Assembly (NCBI RefSeq): GCF_000308835.1
Contig: NZ_BAGN01000088.1
Span: 62,001 to 126,000 of the forward strand
DNA from: Nocardia vinacea NBRC 16497
GTDB taxonomy: Bacteria; Actinomycetota; Actinomycetes; Mycobacteriales; Mycobacteriaceae
DNA: 64,000 nt
Reading direction: 5' to 3'
Position 1 is the stretch's first letter. Each line of letters starts with the position of its first letter. A program made the translations under genes and the position numbers. The notes under the pieces are model-generated. The model was not told the DNA's origin, did no database searches, and was given only the letters and a program-made list of their open reading frames with translations. Shown piece by piece: positions 30,248 through 39,764 of this stretch.

Positions 30248-33200
30248 CACATCACCCCGTTCGTCTTCAGCGCTTGGACGAGCTCTGCCGGATCAGCCGG
30301 GCAGATCGTCCAGCCCTGCTCGGTCATCGTAGGGGCCGCTTCAGGGCTTTCGAGGAGCACCCCGATACGGGCATCCGCCCAACCGATGTCGATGACGTCA
30401 CCACGATCGGTTTCCACACCGAGCTCTGGAACCGGCGCCCCCACCGCAGCCAGGCCGAGGACGAGTTCGCGTTCGGCGTCGGAAATGGTGTCGTCATAGA
30501 GGGCCTGCCATTCGGGGGTGAGTCCGGCGCCGGTGGAGTCGGGTCCACGCTCGGGCACGGTGCTGTCGGCCGCCAGCAGGCTGCGGGTGGTGACCACGTG
30601 GTCGGCGAGGCCGAACCAGTTGGCCAGGCGCAGCCATTCCTTCCAGGCGTGACCCTCGCGCAGTTCGAGCGTGTCGTCGCGGTCGTCCAGGGCCAGAACC
30701 GCGTCGAGGACCTTCTTGTCCTTGCGCAATGCGGCGGTGAGGGTCAGCGGACCGTCGGTGTAGGACCAGCACGCGTATTCACCTGCCGCGATGTGTGATC
30801 CGTTGCCTTCGATGAGATCCAGCGCCCAGCCGGCGATGGCGCCACCGTCGCCGTTCACCCGGCCGTCGAGCATGAACATGAGTGGCAGCCAGTGCCCGAC
30901 GGCGTTCCAATCCTCCCGATCCGGGTTGAGCATGAACTCGATCAGCTGGGTGATCGGATCTACATGCAGGAGTTTGAACAGAGCGGGTCGCAGATTTCCG
31001 TGGTTGAGGGTGAACTTGGCGAGTTTGTCGGTGTACCAGGACGGCTGCATCGGCTGGGCGCCCGTGAACCGCAACAGATCGTCGTGGCTGAACGACCACA
31101 CCAGTACCCCACCCGACCGCAGGATCTCTCGTTTCCGGGCATCGTCGGTGACCCGGTTCTTTCCGGGCACCGCGTGGAACCGGCGACCGTCGGCGAAGAG
31201 CGCGATGATCGGGATGTCGGGGTCGGCGGTGCGTAGCTGGAAGTCGGGCTGGCTGTTACCCATCAGCACCTGGGGTTCGAGCTGCCAGGTCCGGATCTTC
31301 GTGCCCGGCAGCTTGATCGTCGCCGTCGGGCCGTAGGTGCCCGGCTTCTCGACGATCGTGGCTCCCATGGTGGTCAGGCGTTCGGTGAAGGCACGGTAGA
31401 ACTCCCGCTCCAGCGGCGATTCTTCACTGCCGATACGTTTCTCCGGCGTCTCCTCGGTGATCGACGCCAGCCAATTGTCCGCATTCGGTTCACCGCCTCG
31501 GCAGGCGAGCAGGTCGTCGAGCACCTTGGCGGCGGTGATCCGCGAAACCTTGTCCAGTTCTCGCGGCGGTGCGAACGGCAGCAGGCACTTGTGGCAGGCC
31601 AGCCGGTCGGTGCAGTCGCAGTTCTTGACGGCCTCCCGTGCCGCGGCCAGCACTGCCCACACTTGTGCCGGATTGGCGAAGTCGGCCAGGTAGCCGGTGC
31701 CGCCGGGCACGGTGTCGTGGATGAGCAGAGCGCGCTGGTTCGGTGCGTGTAGTGCGTCGGTGATGGTGGCGACATCGAGATGCTCCGGCGAACCACCGAT
31801 CACCTGGCGCAGCCCGAGCAGGATTGCCGCGCTCAGGCTGGGATGGGCGAAGGAGTCATATTCGAGCCAGCTCGGCAGGTGCAACAGCACCGCCTGCGTC
31901 TGCAACGTCCGTGCGAGGGCGATCTCGCGAACGTGCTTCTCGTCGTCGGCTTTCCGGTACTTGCACCAGCTGCGGTGCTCGTGCGGTTGATTCTGTCCGG
32001 CGATCTTGTCGAGCTGTCCGCATCCCGAACACACCCGGAACAACCCACCGGTTGTCGTATTGCCGGCGATGGTGCGTTTGCTGCCCTGGGAGTTTCGCCG
32101 TCCCATGTTGATCCAGCGAATATCCATGCGGCGCAAGTACTCCGCGCCGAAGTCCTGTTCGGCAACGAACCAGCGTTTGGTGATGTTGTCGGGGTTGATG
32201 TCGGCCGCGGTGAGGACGGTGAAGGACTCCTTGCGCCGTTCGTCGCGGATGTCGGTGATCGCCGACTCGTCGCGGCGGACTTCGGCGGATACCTTCGTCA
32301 TCTCGACCACCTGCAACTGCTGACTCACATCGGCGATGGCCGAGGTGTGACAGCGGGGGCACTGGATCGGCGGTGGGCTCTGATCCGCGGCATGGCTGAT
32401 TCCGGTCCACCCGCACGACGGGCACACCCGCCAGGTGTGAATGGCAGACTCGCCTGCGCCGAGGTCGACGGCGTCGATCTCGACGGCGAGTCCCTGGGCG
32501 TAGAACGTGGCGCCCGGCGCGAGCTCGGTCAACGCGACCCGAGAACCGCGCCGGTAACTGGCTGTGTCCTCGGCATATTCGTTGGTGTCTGGGTCGATCC
32601 AGGTGATGCCGACATCCAGCGTGACCGCATCGTCGAGCAGCGTGTAGTTGGGCAGCACTCCGTAGCGTTCGAGCACGCCGACCCAGTGCTCGGTGGTGAG
32701 ATCGTTGATGCTGCGGGACAGCAGTTTCAGCGTGCCGCGTGCCGTACGGAGGTCGCGTTTGTCGTCGTCGGTCGCGGCGGGTGAGTTGGCTCGCTGCTCG
32801 AATTCGGGGATGGCGGCGTCTACGGCGGTGCGTCGGTGGCGCAGTTCGTTGACATCGCGGTTCCAGCGGTGCACCGCTTCGCACAACAGCACTCCGAGCC
32901 CGCTGTGGTCGCCCAGACCCGGTGGCGTGGCCCAGGTTCGCAGGTTGGCCGCGGCAGTTTCGCCGAGGGTGTCACCGAACTGGGTGAGGAATTCGTCGAG
33001 CAGCAGATCAGCGTCCTCGTCGGCGGTTTCGACGAGGGTGCCCATCCAGGTCCCCTCGTCGAAGCTCGACAGGACGTTATTGGCGCTTCCCGGGTCCTCG
33101 GCGCCGGCCTTCCGGGACAGCCGGTCGACGATGTGCGCAACGTATTGGCGCTGCAGGATCTCTTCGGCGGTGAGGAAGGTGGCAGGCGGTCGGACCTCAC

Positions 33201-36200
33201 CCTGGATCACCGAGGTCGGGTCGCCGAGCTTGGGCAGATGCTCGCCCCGGCCACGCACGAATGCGAGGGCGAGGGAGTTGCCGGTGAGACGTCCGGCGCG
33301 GCCGACTCGCTGCAGGTACGACGACACCGTGCGCGGCATCGAGCCGAGCATGACGGTGGACAGGTCACCGATATCGATACCCATTTCCAGGGTGGGCGTG
33401 GCGACGAGCACGTTCGGCGCGCCCGGGTCGGTGGCTGTGGTCTTGAACTTGGTCTCGTATTCCAGCCGGGTCTTCGTCGGGAGCAGCGAGGTGTGTTCCC
33501 GGGCGACGACCCGCTTCATTTCGGAGCTGTCGTAGAGACTGCGATAGAAGTTGTCGTGCTTGGCCGCCCGAGTCAGCTCGCCGGGGCAGCGGGTGAGCAG
33601 ACAGGGCGCGCCGTCGAGCTGGTCGATGACGATGGCGCTGCCCGGTGTCGGGGTCTGGCAGACATCGCAGACCAGCAGATACCGCATGTCCGCCAGCCCA
33701 TCGGGATCGGGAATCCCGACGAGGATCGAGTCGTGGGTCAATTGGTAGGCGGTGAGCGACTTCTCGGTGCTCTCCGTCGTGACGATCCGTTCCTCGGCGA
33801 GCACGTCGAACAGCGCCCGAGCGAGGAAACCACCTTCGTGCGGCGACACATTCAGGCATTGCGCCGCCCATCGTGCATACCAGGACGTGGCTGCGGTAAT
33901 GGGGTCGAAGCCCTCGGGGATTGTGCGCCCACCTACGGCCGGGAACGCCGGGGCAGGCCGACCCTTCGGAAATGCCGGCATGCCTTGGCCTTTGGGCCGA
34001 CCGCCCCACACCCACCGACGGTTGGCATCGCGTTGTACGTACTTCGTCAGCCATTCGTGCGCGACCGCGCCACGTGTGCGCATACGTTCGGCGACGCCGC
34101 GCACCCACTGGGTCACCGCCTCCGAGTCCGGTGCGGAGAACGCGAGCTGGTGCTCAGTGCGTTCGAGCGCAGCGGCACCGAGCTGCGCAACCCGTTGCGG
34201 TGAACCGAGATCCACCTCGGCGACCACACTGCCGGTCAGCTCGAGGGTGCGGCCCAACCGCGACTGCAGACCGAATTCGAGGTCGATGTCGAACTGGACG
34301 CGCCGCGCCACATTCTTGGCCGCTTTGCGGCGCAGCGTAGCGGGCCGGTCCGGCTGCCAGTACGCGGTGAACTCGTCGTGCTCGACGATGTCGGGAGGCA
34401 ACAGCCGGTAGCGCCGATTCGGGTCCTCACCAGCTCGTTCGAGCACGGCGGCGCACAGCTCCGACAGCGTCAACGTCTGTGACCCGCTCACCCGGTCGCC
34501 CAGTGCATTCCGCAATGTCGAGCGCAAGCTGAGCGTGTGCGACCGTGCCTGGACGAACCCCGCCCGGTGTGCCGCGTCCTGCACACTGTCGGTGAAGATC
34601 AGTGCCTTCTTCTCGGCGTCGTCGAGGCGCGCATCACCGAAGAGGTTCGACAGTGCCACCGACAGCTGGGTGGCGATGGCACTTCCGAGGAACCTGATCC
34701 CGTCCTCGGCGCCGCATGCCGGGCACAGGTCCTTCGTCGAGTTCTCGTCGGCTTCGGGGCCGCTCAGGTACAGCACCGGCAGCACCCGTCCATCGAGCAG
34801 GTCTGCGCTGTCGGCGTCGGGCCGCTGGTCGACGATCTCGCGATCGTCGACCCGGAACCACTGCAATCCGTCTACGGCGTTGTCGAGTTCGGCCTCGGTC
34901 GGCGCCGAGATCAACGCACGGAACCTCGGCCCGCCGGTCGCGTGATAGCCGCGGATGTCGTCATCGCTGGAATCGAGCGCGCTGCCGGTCGGCGCCAGCC
35001 GCACACCCCATCCCGACCGCCCGCAGTGTCGGCAATACAGCGACGGATAGTACTCGGTCGTCGCATCGTCGAGCTTCCCGTCGTCGGACCACCGGAACAG
35101 CGGAGTCACCATCGCCGCCCGATCGATCCGCGACAGTTCCCGAAGCCACAGGTGCACATCGACATTGAGCGCCGAACGACCGACTTCGGCCCGCAGGTGC
35201 GACAGTGCAGCAAGCAGATATCCGAGGTACCGCTCCCGCTGCGCTTGTCCTCGTGCCAGATCGCGCTCACCGGTGTGCGCCGGCAGCGCTCTCACCGCAA
35301 GGTCTTCGATCGAACGAACGTCGAGGGTGTTGCGCAGCAGCCGTGCGACGGTGCCGTGCCGCTTGACCAGGTCGAGCATCTCGGTCTCGTCGAGCCGGTT
35401 CAAGCTCGCGGCAGCACGGTCGAAGGTGTCATCGATATCCGAGGTCTGGCGGAACAACGTGGCCAGCAGCGAAGCCGTCAGCCGCTTGTTCGTCGGGGCC
35501 TGCGCCGCAACCTTATTCAGTTCCTCGACCGCGTCCGCGATAACCGGCTCGATCGGTGAAAAGGTCCGGTCCAGCGCGAGGCTGCGCGCTGCCAGCCAGT
35601 CTTCGACCGAGAGTCGTGTCTCCCCGATGAGGGTGTCTTCGCCGAACGTTTCCCCGAACACGGTTTTCGCGAACGCCAGCATGGTCTCCGGCGAAGAGTC
35701 CTTGGATCCGAGCGTCGCCGATGTCGCCACCGGGGTGATCTTGCCCAGCGGCCGCTTCCGGTCCTCCTCGCCGACCGGCGATCCCGACGTCCAGTGCGCT
35801 TTGATCGTCAACCCGAGCCGCCGCAACAGCATTGCCACATCAGTGCCCTGCGCGCCGTCGTAGGTGTGGAATTCGTCGAGAACTACGTACTGCAGCGAAT
35901 CCGCGGACTGCCGCCACAGCGCCGCCCGATCCGACCGCAACAACATGTGGTCGAGCATCTTGTAGTTGGTGAGCAGGATGTCGGGCGGTGAATCGTGCAT
36001 CAGCCGTCGGTCGGTGATGAGACCCGCCTCCGACACCAACGTTCGCCCACCCGAGGACTGCTCACCGGTGTAGAGGCCGGCGGTGATTCCCGACAGCTCG
36101 GGATGCCCGGTGATCATCTTCGCCAGTCGCTGCTCCTGGTCGTTGGCCAGGGCGTTCATCGGATAGATGATCAGCGCCTTCATCCCCACGACCCCGGCCT

Positions 36201-36582
36201 TCTTGGCGCGCAGCACGTGATCGAGGATCGGGATCAGGAACGACTCGGTCTTACCCGAGCCGGTGCCCGTGGTGACCAACGTGGGCCGGGGCCGCCGCTG
36301 GAATTTGGTCGACAACCGTTCGAACGCCGCTGCCTGGTGCCCGTATGGCTCGAAGTACTTCGGCCACCAGTCCAGGTGCATTCCCCAGTTGCCACCGGCA
36401 GGGGAGAAGGGAAGCCGAAGGCGGACATAGGGGCCCTTGAACAGGCCATCCCTGGGATTGCCGATGAAGTCGGTGAGCGCGCCCTGCGTGTCCGGGTCGG
36501 TCAGGGCGAAGGTTGTCGTCAGATAGTCGGTCAAACCCTCCCGCAGCCGCTCGGCTTGCAGAGTCGGAAGCAGGGCCCCCAC
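30247..36582 (-). CDS. giant DEAD/DEAH-type helicase with DUF1998 and C-terminal nuclease-like region (DrmA/DrmB-like)
   Basis: 2111 aa. The SF2 core has Walker A TTGTGSGKT (104-112), motif Ia IIYPMNALANDQ, the DEAH variant DEFH (236-239), motif III TSATLGS, motif V VATPTLEMGIDIGDLS and motif VI YLQRVGRAGR. Four or more Cys pairs follow (YCRHCGRSGWG, CPACGAED, CDVCQTP, CPSCGWTG/CPRCHTS). The DUF1998 region is about 1600-1780 (HDTVPGGTGYLADF, CDCTDRLACHKCLLPF). After about 1800 a restriction-nuclease-like stretch reads QPDFQLRTADPDIPIIALFADGRRFH. The GTG at 36582 sits behind GAGGAG. A DISARM DrmA-DrmB-like fusion is the best reading. It is the first gene of a four-gene operon. Confidence 0.85.
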   Translation of the reverse strand: MGALLPTLQAERLREGLTDYLTTTFALTDPDTQGALTDFIGNPRDGLFKGPYVRLRLPFSPAGGNWGMHLDWWPKYFEPYGHQAAAFERLSTKFQRRPRPTLVTTGTGSGKTESFLIPILDHVLRAKKAGVVGMKALIIYPMNALANDQEQRLAKMITGHPELSGITAGLYTGEQSSGGRTLVSEAGLITDRRLMHDSPPDILLTNYKMLDHMLLRSDRAALWRQSADSLQYVVLDEFHTYDGAQGTDVAMLLRRLGLTIKAHWTSGSPVGEEDRKRPLGKITPVATSATLGSKDSSPETMLAFAKTVFGETFGEDTLIGETRLSVEDWLAARSLALDRTFSPIEPVIADAVEELNKVAAQAPTNKRLTASLLATLFRQTSDIDDTFDRAAASLNRLDETEMLDLVKRHGTVARLLRNTLDVRSIEDLAVRALPAHTGERDLARGQAQRERYLGYLLAALSHLRAEVGRSALNVDVHLWLRELSRIDRAAMVTPLFRWSDDGKLDDATTEYYPSLYCRHCGRSGWGVRLAPTGSALDSSDDDIRGYHATGGPRFRALISAPTEAELDNAVDGLQWFRVDDREIVDQRPDADSADLLDGRVLPVLYLSGPEADENSTKDLCPACGAEDGIRFLGSAIATQLSVALSNLFGDARLDDAEKKALIFTDSVQDAAHRAGFVQARSHTLSLRSTLRNALGDRVSGSQTLTLSELCAAVLERAGEDPNRRYRLLPPDIVEHDEFTAYWQPDRPATLRRKAAKNVARRVQFDIDLEFGLQSRLGRTLELTGSVVAEVDLGSPQRVAQLGAAALERTEHQLAFSAPDSEAVTQWVRGVAERMRTRGAVAHEWLTKYVQRDANRRWVWGGRPKGQGMPAFPKGRPAPAFPAVGGRTIPEGFDPITAATSWYARWAAQCLNVSPHEGGFLARALFDVLAEERIVTTESTEKSLTAYQLTHDSILVGIPDPDGLADMRYLLVCDVCQTPTPGSAIVIDQLDGAPCLLTRCPGELTRAAKHDNFYRSLYDSSEMKRVVAREHTSLLPTKTRLEYETKFKTTATDPGAPNVLVATPTLEMGIDIGDLSTVMLGSMPRTVSSYLQRVGRAGRLTGNSLALAFVRGRGEHLPKLGDPTSVIQGEVRPPATFLTAEEILQRQYVAHIVDRLSRKAGAEDPGSANNVLSSFDEGTWMGTLVETADEDADLLLDEFLTQFGDTLGETAAANLRTWATPPGLGDHSGLGVLLCEAVHRWNRDVNELRHRRTAVDAAIPEFEQRANSPAATDDDKRDLRTARGTLKLLSRSINDLTTEHWVGVLERYGVLPNYTLLDDAVTLDVGITWIDPDTNEYAEDTASYRRGSRVALTELAPGATFYAQGLAVEIDAVDLGAGESAIHTWRVCPSCGWTGISHAADQSPPPIQCPRCHTSAIADVSQQLQVVEMTKVSAEVRRDESAITDIRDERRKESFTVLTAADINPDNITKRWFVAEQDFGAEYLRRMDIRWINMGRRNSQGSKRTIAGNTTTGGLFRVCSGCGQLDKIAGQNQPHEHRSWCKYRKADDEKHVREIALARTLQTQAVLLHLPSWLEYDSFAHPSLSAAILLGLRQVIGGSPEHLDVATITDALHAPNQRALLIHDTVPGGTGYLADFANPAQVWAVLAAAREAVKNCDCTDRLACHKCLLPFAPPRELDKVSRITAAKVLDDLLACRGGEPNADNWLASITEETPEKRIGSEESPLEREFYRAFTERLTTMGATIVEKPGTYGPTATIKLPGTKIRTWQLEPQVLMGNSQPDFQLRTADPDIPIIALFADGRRFHAVPGKNRVTDDARKREILRSGGVLVWSFSHDDLLRFTGAQPMQPSWYTDKLAKFTLNHGNLRPALFKLLHVDPITQLIEFMLNPDREDWNAVGHWLPLMFMLDGRVNGDGGAIAGWALDLIEGNGSHIAAGEYACWSYTDGPLTLTAALRKDKKVLDAVLALDDRDDTLELREGHAWKEWLRLANWFGLADHVVTTRSLLAADSTVPERGPDSTGAGLTPEWQALYDDTISDAERELVLGLAAVGAPVPELGVETDRGDVIDIGWADARIGVLLESPEAAPTMTEQGWTICPADPAELVQALKTNGVM

Positions 36583-36769
36583 GTGTGCTCCTCGAATGTC
36601 AGCCGGCTGTTCGGCCGGGTCGTTGCGGAAAGCATCTGACCTGTGGTTCGTCAGGTGCTTGCCACGTGTTTCGGATGCTAGTCGACCGGGCGATTTCGTC
36701 CGGGGCGTTATGCGACTCAGAGGTCGTCCCCGGCGGTACGGTAACACGACCTTGATCGCGAAATCAATG

Positions 36770-36785
36770 ATTGACGATGTTTTCA
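36770..36785 (+). promoter_or_regulatory. defence-regulon element, copy 3
   Basis: ATTGACGATGTTTTCA in the 255-bp divergent spacer between the giant helicase and the secreted protein. It matches copy 2 at all 16 bases. Its TTGACG can serve as the minus-35 of a plus-strand promoter. Confidence 0.65.
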
Positions 36786-36799
36786 GCGCCAATTAGCCT
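36771..36799 (+). promoter_or_regulatory. candidate promoter for the secreted-protein gene
   Basis: TTGACG (36771-36776) and TAGCCT (36794-36799) with 17-bp spacing, about 40 bp before the ATG at 36838. It overlaps element copy 3. Confidence 0.4.
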
Positions 36800-36837
36800 G
36801 ACTGAAATTGTTCATGCAGGCGTTTGGAGGGTGACCG

Positions 36838-37380
36838 ATGGAAATCCGGATCAGGCGCGCTGTCGCCGCCTTCGGCTTCGGTGCAGTGGTGCTCGGCGTG
36901 ACCGGATTTGCCATCCCGGCAGAGCCGCCCGCTCCCGCAGAGACGGCACGGCTACCGAAGTCGTCACTGACTACGGCGATGCCGATCGAGACGACGCCTC
37001 CGTCCGAAACATATGCGGCAGCAACGACAGAACCGGCCGCACAACCCGAGCCATACCCGGTCGAGTGCCTGGAGGGAACTCCCGGGCCGGCTATCTGGAG
37101 CGACGGCACCACTCGCTACTCCCAATGGTGCTTCGACACCCGAGGCGGCCGGGAGAACGCCGAAGCCGAATCCCAGTCCGGCGCAGATCCTTACGGACGC
37201 GGATACCGATGTGACGCGAACGGATGCGTGTGGCCGGACGGCTCACCGGTGATCGGCGCCGACCGGTGCGGCCGCCGCTGCGGAGAACCGCCGACATCCG
37301 GTGACATCCAAGGAGACTGGGCACAGTGCATCGCTGTGAAGACTACCGAGCAGTGCCGGGCGGAGCTGAACGACAATTGA
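36838..37380 (+). CDS. secreted Cys-rich protein
   Basis: 180 aa. The signal peptide is MEIRIRRAVAAFGFGAVVLGVTGFA, followed by a Pro/Thr-rich linker to about residue 75 and a compact C-terminal domain with eight Cys (VECLEG, WCFDTRGG, RCDANGCVW, DRCGRRCG, CIAV, CRAEL). Disulphides in the exported form are likely. The ribosome-binding site is GGAGGG. No family is recognised and no enzymatic motif is seen. It sits between the first defence block and the ESX region, possibly as a passenger. Confidence 0.7.
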   Translation: MEIRIRRAVAAFGFGAVVLGVTGFAIPAEPPAPAETARLPKSSLTTAMPIETTPPSETYAAATTEPAAQPEPYPVECLEGTPGPAIWSDGTTRYSQWCFDTRGGRENAEAESQSGADPYGRGYRCDANGCVWPDGSPVIGADRCGRRCGEPPTSGDIQGDWAQCIAVKTTEQCRAELNDN

Positions 37381-37449
37381 ATTTCCGTTGCCTGTCGGTG
37401 GTCCCATCTATCGTGATGCCGACAGCGCCTCACCTGAACTGGGTTTGCC

Positions 37450-37769
37450 ATGCCGAGCTCGACATCTGCGCACCTCGATCTCTTCCGCTACCTCGCCGCG
37501 GATGAGCGAATCGAATACGTCGCCATCATGACGCGATTCATGGCGTCACTACTGGCGGATATGTCTGCGGTCACTGTGGCGAGCAACTTGCTCGCGACGG
37601 CATGCTGATCGATGCGGATGTCGTCGAGTCTCGATGCCGACTGCTGGTGCGGTGGGAAAATTTGGTGCCCTCGCTGCGCGATGCCCGGGTGACCACTGTG
37701 CAGGACTGCCTGCGGGCGCGTTCGAGGTATCAAGGCATCGAGCGTGGATGTCGGTCGCCTGATGCATGA
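37450..37769 (+). pseudogene. frameshifted remnant of a DUF2397 gene (Wadjet type II JetA-like)
   Basis: Frame 1 from the ATG at 37450 reads SAHLDLFRYLAADERIEY and VAIMTRFMASLLADMSA, then stops at 37608. The adjacent frame from about 37596 continues without a break in sense: DGMLIDADVVESRCRLLVRW, ENLVPSLRDARVTTVQDCLR, ARSRYQG, ending at 37769. This head matches DUF2397/TIGR02677, the JetA subunit of type II Wadjet anti-plasmid systems. No jetB, jetC or jetD follows. The gene is dead by frameshift near 37595 and by truncation. Family identity is recalled from motifs and is moderately sure. Confidence 0.5.
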
Positions 37770-37952
37770 TTGGGTCATGGAGAGCGTGCCGACGGTCGAC
37801 GGGGCCAGCCTGGATTTCTCGGCGCCGCCGCCTGGTCCGCGACTGCGAACGACTACCCGAACACCACGAAGCCCTTATGATCTGGTCGACGATCATGCTG
37901 ATGTCTCGGCGTCTGGCCCGCACCAAGCAATGAATCACCCACCGCACCAGCA

Positions 37953-38442
37953 TTATTCGACGATCGTGAACACCCCAGAAGGCTCCTGTTCCAGCCAGCC
38001 ACGCGCCACCAGGCGTTTCAGCTTCCCCGCAACGACTCGACTTTCGACCGATCGATATCCGGCTCGGCGGCGACCTGCCCGGCAACCCGCCGCCGGACTC
38101 GGCGAGCACCGCCAGGATCTCGGCGTAATCCTCCTGCAGCGCTGACGCTTTCATCCCCGCTGCCCGCAGCGGCACCAGCACCAATCCGATCGGCAATCCA
38201 TCCGGAATTGGTTGCGACGCAATCATTCCCGTTCTACCGGCCGAAACTTCGCCCACCGCAGGCGGGGTCGGTTCGGCGGTCTCGGCGCAGATCTCGCTCA
38301 TCGTTTCCCGCGTGATCGCCAGTCGCGACAAGCGGTGCTATTCAGCTGTTCGGTCAGCTCCGCGATCTGGCGACGCAGCTGCTCGACCTGGTTCAGCAGC
38401 GGCCGCCTCATGCTGGTCCAGCTCCTCACGCCACGACATCAT
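37953..38442 (-). pseudogene. frameshifted winged-helix-type protein remnant
   Basis: The minus strand can be read only by changing frame: MMSWREELDQHEAAA; QVEQLRRQIAELTEQL; RLAITRETMSEICAE; VPLRAAGMKASALQEDYAEI; then, after a shift near 38085, SKVESLRGKLKRLVARGWLE and PSGVFTIVE to a stop at 37953. Intact relatives in actinobacteria are coiled-coil plus wHTH proteins of unknown function ending VARGWL...GLFT. At least two or three frameshifts are present. Confidence 0.5.
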
Positions 38443-38490
38443 CGCCTACCCCGCATCGACGATAAACTCTTGGCAACCACCACAACAGTG

Positions 38491-38550
38491 GCCCAAGCGT
38501 TTTCGCAGTTCAGCCCACCTGGGGCGCTAAACGATCAGTTTGGCTCACAG
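38491..38550 (+). repeat. 60-bp direct repeat, left copy
   Basis: The segment ends CTAAACGATCAGTTTggctCACAG and is about 80% identical to 40855-40913. The two copies flank the four-gene EspC/WXG module. AAAC-GATC-AGTTT inside is a near-palindrome. Confidence 0.6.
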
Positions 38551-38709
38551 GCACCAAGACACGCACAGGGGGTGCCGCATATCGTCCGCAGGCGGGACGG
38601 TTGCCACGCGCCGCCGCACGCGATATCGGCGAAGTTGCGCTGAACAGGCATTTCGTGTGAAGGTGCTTCGGTGTAGAGCGGCCGGCGCACGGCCGAGAGG
38701 GGAGGTCCG

Positions 38710-39039
38710 ATGTCGGAGACTTTCAAAGTCGATCCAGCCGCAGTGGACGCGTTCGCCGCGGCTTTGAAGACGCTGGCCGAGGCCAATGCGAATGTCGCAG
38801 CCTATCTGGACAAGTGGTTGGTCTTGGACAACACCGTGTGGGGCGACGGCGGGCTCATCCGTATCGGGCTGAGCGCCGTTGCCGAGGCGCACAACAAGCT
38901 GAAGCCCAATTACGCCACCCTCGGCACCCTCTCCGAGGCTGCGGCGACCGAATTGACCAAAGTCGCACAGGTTTACCGGACCACCGACCACGCGCGCGCC
39001 GACGAGTTGGACCGCACCTACCCCACAGGCAGCAATTGA
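38710..39039 (+). CDS. EspC-like type VII secretion target (ESX-associated)
   Basis: 109 aa, helical, of the EspC/DUF2580 family: FKVDPAAVDAFAAALKTLA near the start and VAQVYRTTDHARADELDRTYP at the end. The latter contains YxxxD-type export features (YRTTD). Such proteins are exported by ESX systems in pairs with larger helical partners, and the next gene is such a partner. The ribosome-binding site is GGGGAGG five bases before the ATG. Its stop overlaps the next start (TGATG). No ESX machinery is in the window. Confidence 0.78.
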   Translation: MSETFKVDPAAVDAFAAALKTLAEANANVAAYLDKWLVLDNTVWGDGGLIRIGLSAVAEAHNKLKPNYATLGTLSEAAATELTKVAQVYRTTDHARADELDRTYPTGSN

Positions 39040-39764
39040 TGACCAAGACGCCGTCCGAGCACCTGGCGGAACCTTCGCTCGAGGACCCGCTCAACGACAG
39101 TTTCGAGTTCCTCATCACCTCGAACGCCATTTCGCCGACGTACTGGGCTTGTAAGTGGTGCGAAAACGTCCTCGGGACAGACCCGCTGAAGTGGCTCACC
39201 ACCAAGATCTCCGGTGATTGGGAGGCCTTGCAGAAGGCGGGCAAGGCGGTAGAAAACCTGGCTTCCTACAGCGCGAGCTTCTCCGAATCGGTCAAGTCCG
39301 CCGCGACGACTGTCGACGCGACGTGGGACGGTAACGCGGCCACCAGCGCTCAAGCGTATTTCACGGAGCTCTCGACAGCCATTTCCGCTCAGGTCGAGCC
39401 ATTGAAGGAGATGGCGACCGAGATCAACCGCTTCGCGTCGACGGCGTACCACCTCTCCACCGCCATGAGTAATGCCTTGCAGACCTTGCTGGACTGGGGC
39501 GCCATGGCGGTGATCGAGTGGGCCGCGGCCCAGGCCTCCGCGCTCACCGGCGTCGGAATTTTCGCAACGGCGGCCCTGGTCGCCGCCGCCACTGCGACCA
39601 CGGCGAAGGTGATCGCGGAATGGGGCCTGCTGGTCGAGAAGTTCAATGCCGCGTATGTCGCACTCGAGGCCATCGCCGGGGTCGGGTTCGGCGTGGTCGC
39701 GGTGGTCGAGTCCGCCGATATGCCGAGCCTGCCCGCCGCCACCTACGACCACCCTGGAGCCTGA
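39039..39764 (+). CDS. WXG100-like ESX substrate/partner
   Basis: 241 aa, mostly helical. A WDGNAATSAQAYFTEL segment (WxG turn, about residues 90-105) lies between two long helices, as in WXG100 and EspA/EspB-like proteins. It is followed by an Ala-rich hydrophobic stretch (GVGIFATAALVAAATATTAKVIAEWG) that may insert in or cross a membrane. The ATG at 39039 overlaps the stop of the EspC-like gene, so the two are coupled and probably co-secreted. The specific role is unknown. Confidence 0.72.
   Translation: MTKTPSEHLAEPSLEDPLNDSFEFLITSNAISPTYWACKWCENVLGTDPLKWLTTKISGDWEALQKAGKAVENLASYSASFSESVKSAATTVDATWDGNAATSAQAYFTELSTAISAQVEPLKEMATEINRFASTAYHLSTAMSNALQTLLDWGAMAVIEWAAAQASALTGVGIFATAALVAAATATTAKVIAEWGLLVEKFNAAYVALEAIAGVGFGVVAVVESADMPSLPAATYDHPGA

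Noticed and set aside
36583..36792. Extended N-terminus of the giant helicase
   Set aside because: The 70 extra residues are low-quality and cross element copy 3; GTG 36582 has a strong GAGGAG.
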